A stretch of DNA of 64,000 bases from Caprella mutica (Eukaryota; Arthropoda; Malacostraca; Amphipoda; Caprellidae), in contig CANNZV010001174.1 in NCBI GenBank assembly GCA_947561585.1, positions 143,501 to 207,500 on the forward strand, given 5' to 3'. Shown here one piece after another: positions 60,416-64,000 of the stretch. Under the pieces are notes generated by a model. That model made no database searches, was not told where the DNA came from, and saw only the letters and a list, made by a program, of their open reading frames with translations. Each line of letters opens with the position of its first letter. Position 1 is the stretch's first letter. A program made the translations under genes and the position numbers.

Positions 60416-61238
60416 TAGCAGATATTAAGGCATTTAATATCTTTCTTTTTATTTACGGTTCCAAAAACCACTTGGTTTAATTGCTGTTGGTTAGAAACGA
60501 CGGATTCTATTTTTTATAGACCGGTAAATGAGTTGTTGAGTGATAACTAATTGTAATTACTATTACTGGGACGAAGTACAGCTCTATACCTAGGGTATGA
60601 TTGTTGTTGGGTATAACTTTTCCTGTAACTTCATCTGTACTTCACCGATTTTCTTTATTTTAGTTTTAAATGGAAAAACATAGATATGTCTTTATATTGC
60701 TTTGGCAGATCATATAAATTTGAATTATTTTCTTCATTAATTGGCTTTTAAACATCTAGATGTTGTAGTTATTTCCAGTAAAATGTACCCTTTGTCTCAG
60801 CTTTCCCTGGGGGTGTGTGCCCCCGGGGGGTTCCACTTTTTGTATCATGATATGCATGAATAACTTGTAATTTATTTGCAAAATGAACTCTAAAACTATT
60901 GTTCTAGTTTTCTGGTTTTTTCTATTCACGAATTTAACATTATTTGAATATTAAGTTTGAGTTAAATTATTCCACTTTTTATTCTGTCATTCTGAAATTA
61001 CTACTGATGTTTACACGGTTATATTATAATTGTTTCTTTATTCTAAATAATTATGCAATATTATAATAAGAGCGGCTTCTGTCTGTCCGTCACACTAACT
61101 TAATAATACGCTTGGCAAGCAGATGATAGCATGAAATTGTTCTGATATCAGTTCAATAAATATTGTTTTAATAATTACATTTTAGTCAGTTGAAAATATA
61201 GGGATAATAATTATTACATAAAATTGATGAACCTTAAA
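60416..61238. other. AT-rich spacer
   Basis: Includes a GC-rich hairpin near 60808-60830 (CTGGGGGTGTGTGCCCCCGG). No gene recognised. Confidence 0.45.
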
Positions 61239-61444
61239 CTCCTGTATAGTGAATGTAGTGTCATGAGTAATGAAGTAGCCTCTATAGTGAACAAATTTCT
61301 TTAGTCTGCCATTAAAGGCCATTAGTTTTCTAAAACTGATGGCCTTTCATGGCAGACTAAAGAAAATTTGTTCACTATAGAGGCTACTTCTTTATTCAGG
61401 ACACTTTTCACTATACAGGATTTCACTATAGAGGAGTTCTACTG
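61239..61444. mobile_element. Foldback MITE with CTATAGTGAA motifs, pogo/Tc1-like ends
   Basis: Left CTCCTGTATAGTGAATGTAG and right TTCACTATAGAGGAGTTCTACTG; long arms share AGCCTCTATAGTGAACAAAT and CTTTAGTCTGCCAT. The right tip read outward is CAGTAGAACTCC, reminiscent of pogo-type termini. Related half copy at 2440-2580. Confidence 0.75.
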
Positions 61445-63935
61445 CAGGCTGTTATTTTTGTCAGCACGAGTACACTAGTCTCAAGTAGCTCTTGACCTAC
61501 AAATCCCTCTGTTTATTGTATGTACATTAATTAAATCATTATCAATGCGTCTGTTCACATTAGCCGAAATATTATTTATATATTATTACACTATTAATCT
61601 GATAGAGAGTGTTATTCATGATGGGGGGGGGGTGTGTAGTTTATTCATTTATTTATTCATTAATTTATATGATAAGGTGATCATTAATTTATGATTTTTA
61701 TTATAGCTCATGATAATTTGATTATCATTTTGTTTTTATTAAATGAATAAATAATAATAAATTAATAATAATAGTGAATGAATAAATAATAATAAATTAT
61801 ATTTAATGAATGAATTATATTTAATGAATGAATTATATTAAATGAATAAATAATAATAAATTAATATATACTAATAATACACTTTTAATTTGAATACTTT
61901 ATTTGAAATAGATTCAAGGTTTGTACCCTGAACTAAATTTAACGTGATTGAAAAATAAACAGGCAAACTTAGCATAATAAAAATAGAATAATTTTTAATG
62001 TTTTGGAAACAATAAAAAGACAACTGTGCCTATAACTAATGTAAGTGTACATTCAGTCAGTAATTGATTTTGTTTATTATTAAAGTAGAATTTGAATAAT
62101 AATATAATATATTTTTTTCCCGCATGATCGAAAATATGGAGTCATACGATAACTCAGAACTTACCCTATAATATATCGAGGAGTGTGGGAATGACGCAGC
62201 ATTTTTTTTTTTTGCTCAATTTTATTCGCAAGTCTACGGTATTCAGTACAAAGTTTTTGCATATACTCTTACAATAACTAATTTATATTTATTATGTTGC
62301 TACGTTTTTTTCTATATTTTCTTTATGATATTAAATAATTTGATGTATTATACACTATTAAATAGGTACTTTTTATTTATTCGATGAAAATGCTATCGGT
62401 CATTTCTCCTCTCCAAAGCATAGAGTTACGATGTACACTAGATTAAGAGAGAGATAAATTTGTAAGATTTGAAATAAGTAGCAAAGTAGAAAACTGATTT
62501 GTAAAATTAACATTATACGGTGATTTTTTTAGAGAGGTAGTGTTGCAGCGATTGCAGGACGCTAAGAACCACGGTGTAAAACCTTATTTTGTTTCAGTTA
62601 TATCATTACTCCATTGAACTGATGCCTGATTGCCAGTCACGTGACCATAAAATAAAAAATTAACCGTCCTGCAAGACGCGATATAATTTTGACCACTAGG
62701 TCACATCTTGATCAAAGCCAGGTCATTTTGACCTATATTTCTAACTCATGTGACCAGATTAGTTTTCTAGTACGTTTCATGTCATTTTGATGTTATTTTC
62801 TTTCTTGTCATTTTGATGTAATTTTCTTGTCATTTTGATGTAATTTTCTTGTCATTTTGATGTAATTTTCTTGTCATTTTGATGTCGGTGACTACTCTAC
62901 AATAGAAATGTAGTAAAAACTATTCCTGTAATTTGCATAGAGTTGATTTATCAGTTATTGTATTATGCTAATGAAGGCATATATTATATACGCATTATTG
63001 TAATAGAATAATAGTAATACTTCTTTTTTATTTATATAAATTATTTGGGTATATGTTCATTAAATGATCATAATATATAAATAATTATAGTTATTTAGTA
63101 TTAAAGCGAATAAATTTGGATAAATAGTTTTTTACTATTTTATTTATTATTTATTTATTCATTCATTATATATTTTTATTTATTAATCTATTCAAAAGTT
63201 ATCGAATATTGATTTAAAATTAAAGATAAATTAAGTTTACTGTAATAAGAAAATCCTCAAGCCTTTAAAAATTTGGAACGTTGAATTTCCTGTGATTCAT
63301 CTAATTTAAATCATTTTGATAATTTTTCTCATTGAAATATTTCTATTGAAATCTTAGAAAAAATGTCAAATTCACAGATTCATTTTCCGATACTTTATTT
63401 GTTAAAACAAATTTAAGAATTCTCCCAAAAATTGTAAAACCAACTCCACAATTTGTCATATTTGAAAACAAATTAAAAACCTAAAAAATAATATAGTTTT
63501 AGTAAATGAATAATTTTTTCCCGTCCGATTATCTTTCTTGTTTCAATTGAAAAAATTTCGTCTTTTAAACTTAGAATAAGTTCTTACCATTTTTCTTTAT
63601 TTTTTTTATTTATATATTTTTTCAAATTATATTATATAAATTAAATTATATTTCCCAATAACATCTTAAGAACATTCTATATCTTTACTCTGCCTATTTT
63701 GTTTTCCTAAGATGCGTGCCTAAATAAATACATAAAAAAAGATGTAGCAGACATTCACTTTCTGGCTTTCTTTCTTTTCCCAATCTATGTATTATATATT
63801 GATGGGAAGGCAGTCACTTAACATCTAACCGTTGTCAGGTAATATTGGGTCATTATGTAAATACTTCTCAACACTTGGGGAAGATGTACTTAGAATGTAA
63901 ACCTGTTACTGGAGTACTTTTTGCTATTTTCCTAT
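61445..63935. other. AT-rich terminal stretch with minor repeats
   Basis: Holds a G10 tract near 61623, (AATAAT)-type microsatellites at 61736-61870, a GGGTAAGTT-family right end at 62109-62169, and a 22-bp repeat CTTGTCATTTTGATGTAATT TT, four to five copies, at 62779-62886. No gene recognised. Confidence 0.5.
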
Positions 63936-63939
63936 GTCA

Positions 63940-64000
63940 ATGTGATGATGTACTATCAGAGAAAAGAGTCACTGTGATGATGTACTATCAGAGAAAAGAG
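63940..64000. repeat. 32-bp satellite, locus C, running off the window edge
   Basis: Two monomers identical to the locus B consensus (TGTGATGATGTACTATCAGA) before the window ends; array size unknown. Confidence 0.95.

Noticed and set aside
60055..60480. Cysteine-rich NCYER repeat protein
   Set aside because: A 15-bp minisatellite translates this way; the second open frame gives MRGTV repeats and there is no promoter, signal peptide or unique domain.

Overview
This is eukaryotic, almost certainly insect, nuclear DNA. It is AT-rich and repeat-laden, its genes have short exons with GT-AG introns, and it is crowded with miniature inverted-repeat transposons and minisatellites. Intron layout and repeat style look hemipteran (planthopper-like), but that is inference; nothing here fixes the species. 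No bacterial operons, rRNA, convincing tRNA genes or CRISPR arrays were seen.

Three protein-coding genes can be rebuilt exon by exon, all on the minus strand. (1) ELP1, the Elongator scaffold subunit, at 7390-12397: three coding exons, 1354 codons plus stop. (2) NOA1, a circularly permuted mitochondrial GTPase, at 13515-19332: nine coding exons, 754 codons plus stop, lying about 1.1 kb upstream of ELP1 on the same strand. (3) A membrane-anchored SDR16C-type short-chain dehydrogenase/reductase at 29949-34854: eight coding exons, 309 codons plus stop. In each gene the exon phases agree at every junction. On the plus strand at 26923-27208 is a THAP-type zinc-finger coding segment broken by a one-base frameshift, placed just behind a CRE/E-box-rich promoter-like stretch.

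Region by region: 1-7.3 kb is AT-rich non-coding DNA with a 24-bp minisatellite and several MITEs; 7.4-19.4 kb holds ELP1 and NOA1, with MITEs in introns and flanks; 19.4-29.9 kb is an accumulation of DNA-transposon remnants with the THAP/promoter island inside; 29.9-34.9 kb is the SDR gene; 35-60.4 kb is dominated by at least a dozen different tandem arrays (roughly 14 kb in total) separated by MITEs; 60.4-64 kb is AT-rich DNA that ends inside another copy of the 32-bp satellite.

The most interesting structure is repeat biology. One 32-bp satellite occurs at three separate places, one of them inside a 3.5-kb foldback element. A roughly 34-bp palindromic module sits at or near the centre of several unrelated inverted-repeat elements. 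Tandem arrays have grown out of exon-intron junctions, multiplying splice donors in NOA1 and, in frame, in the SDR gene. ELP1 (cytosolic tRNA wobble-uridine modification) and NOA1 (mitochondrial translation) are both housekeeping genes; the SDR appears unrelated to them.
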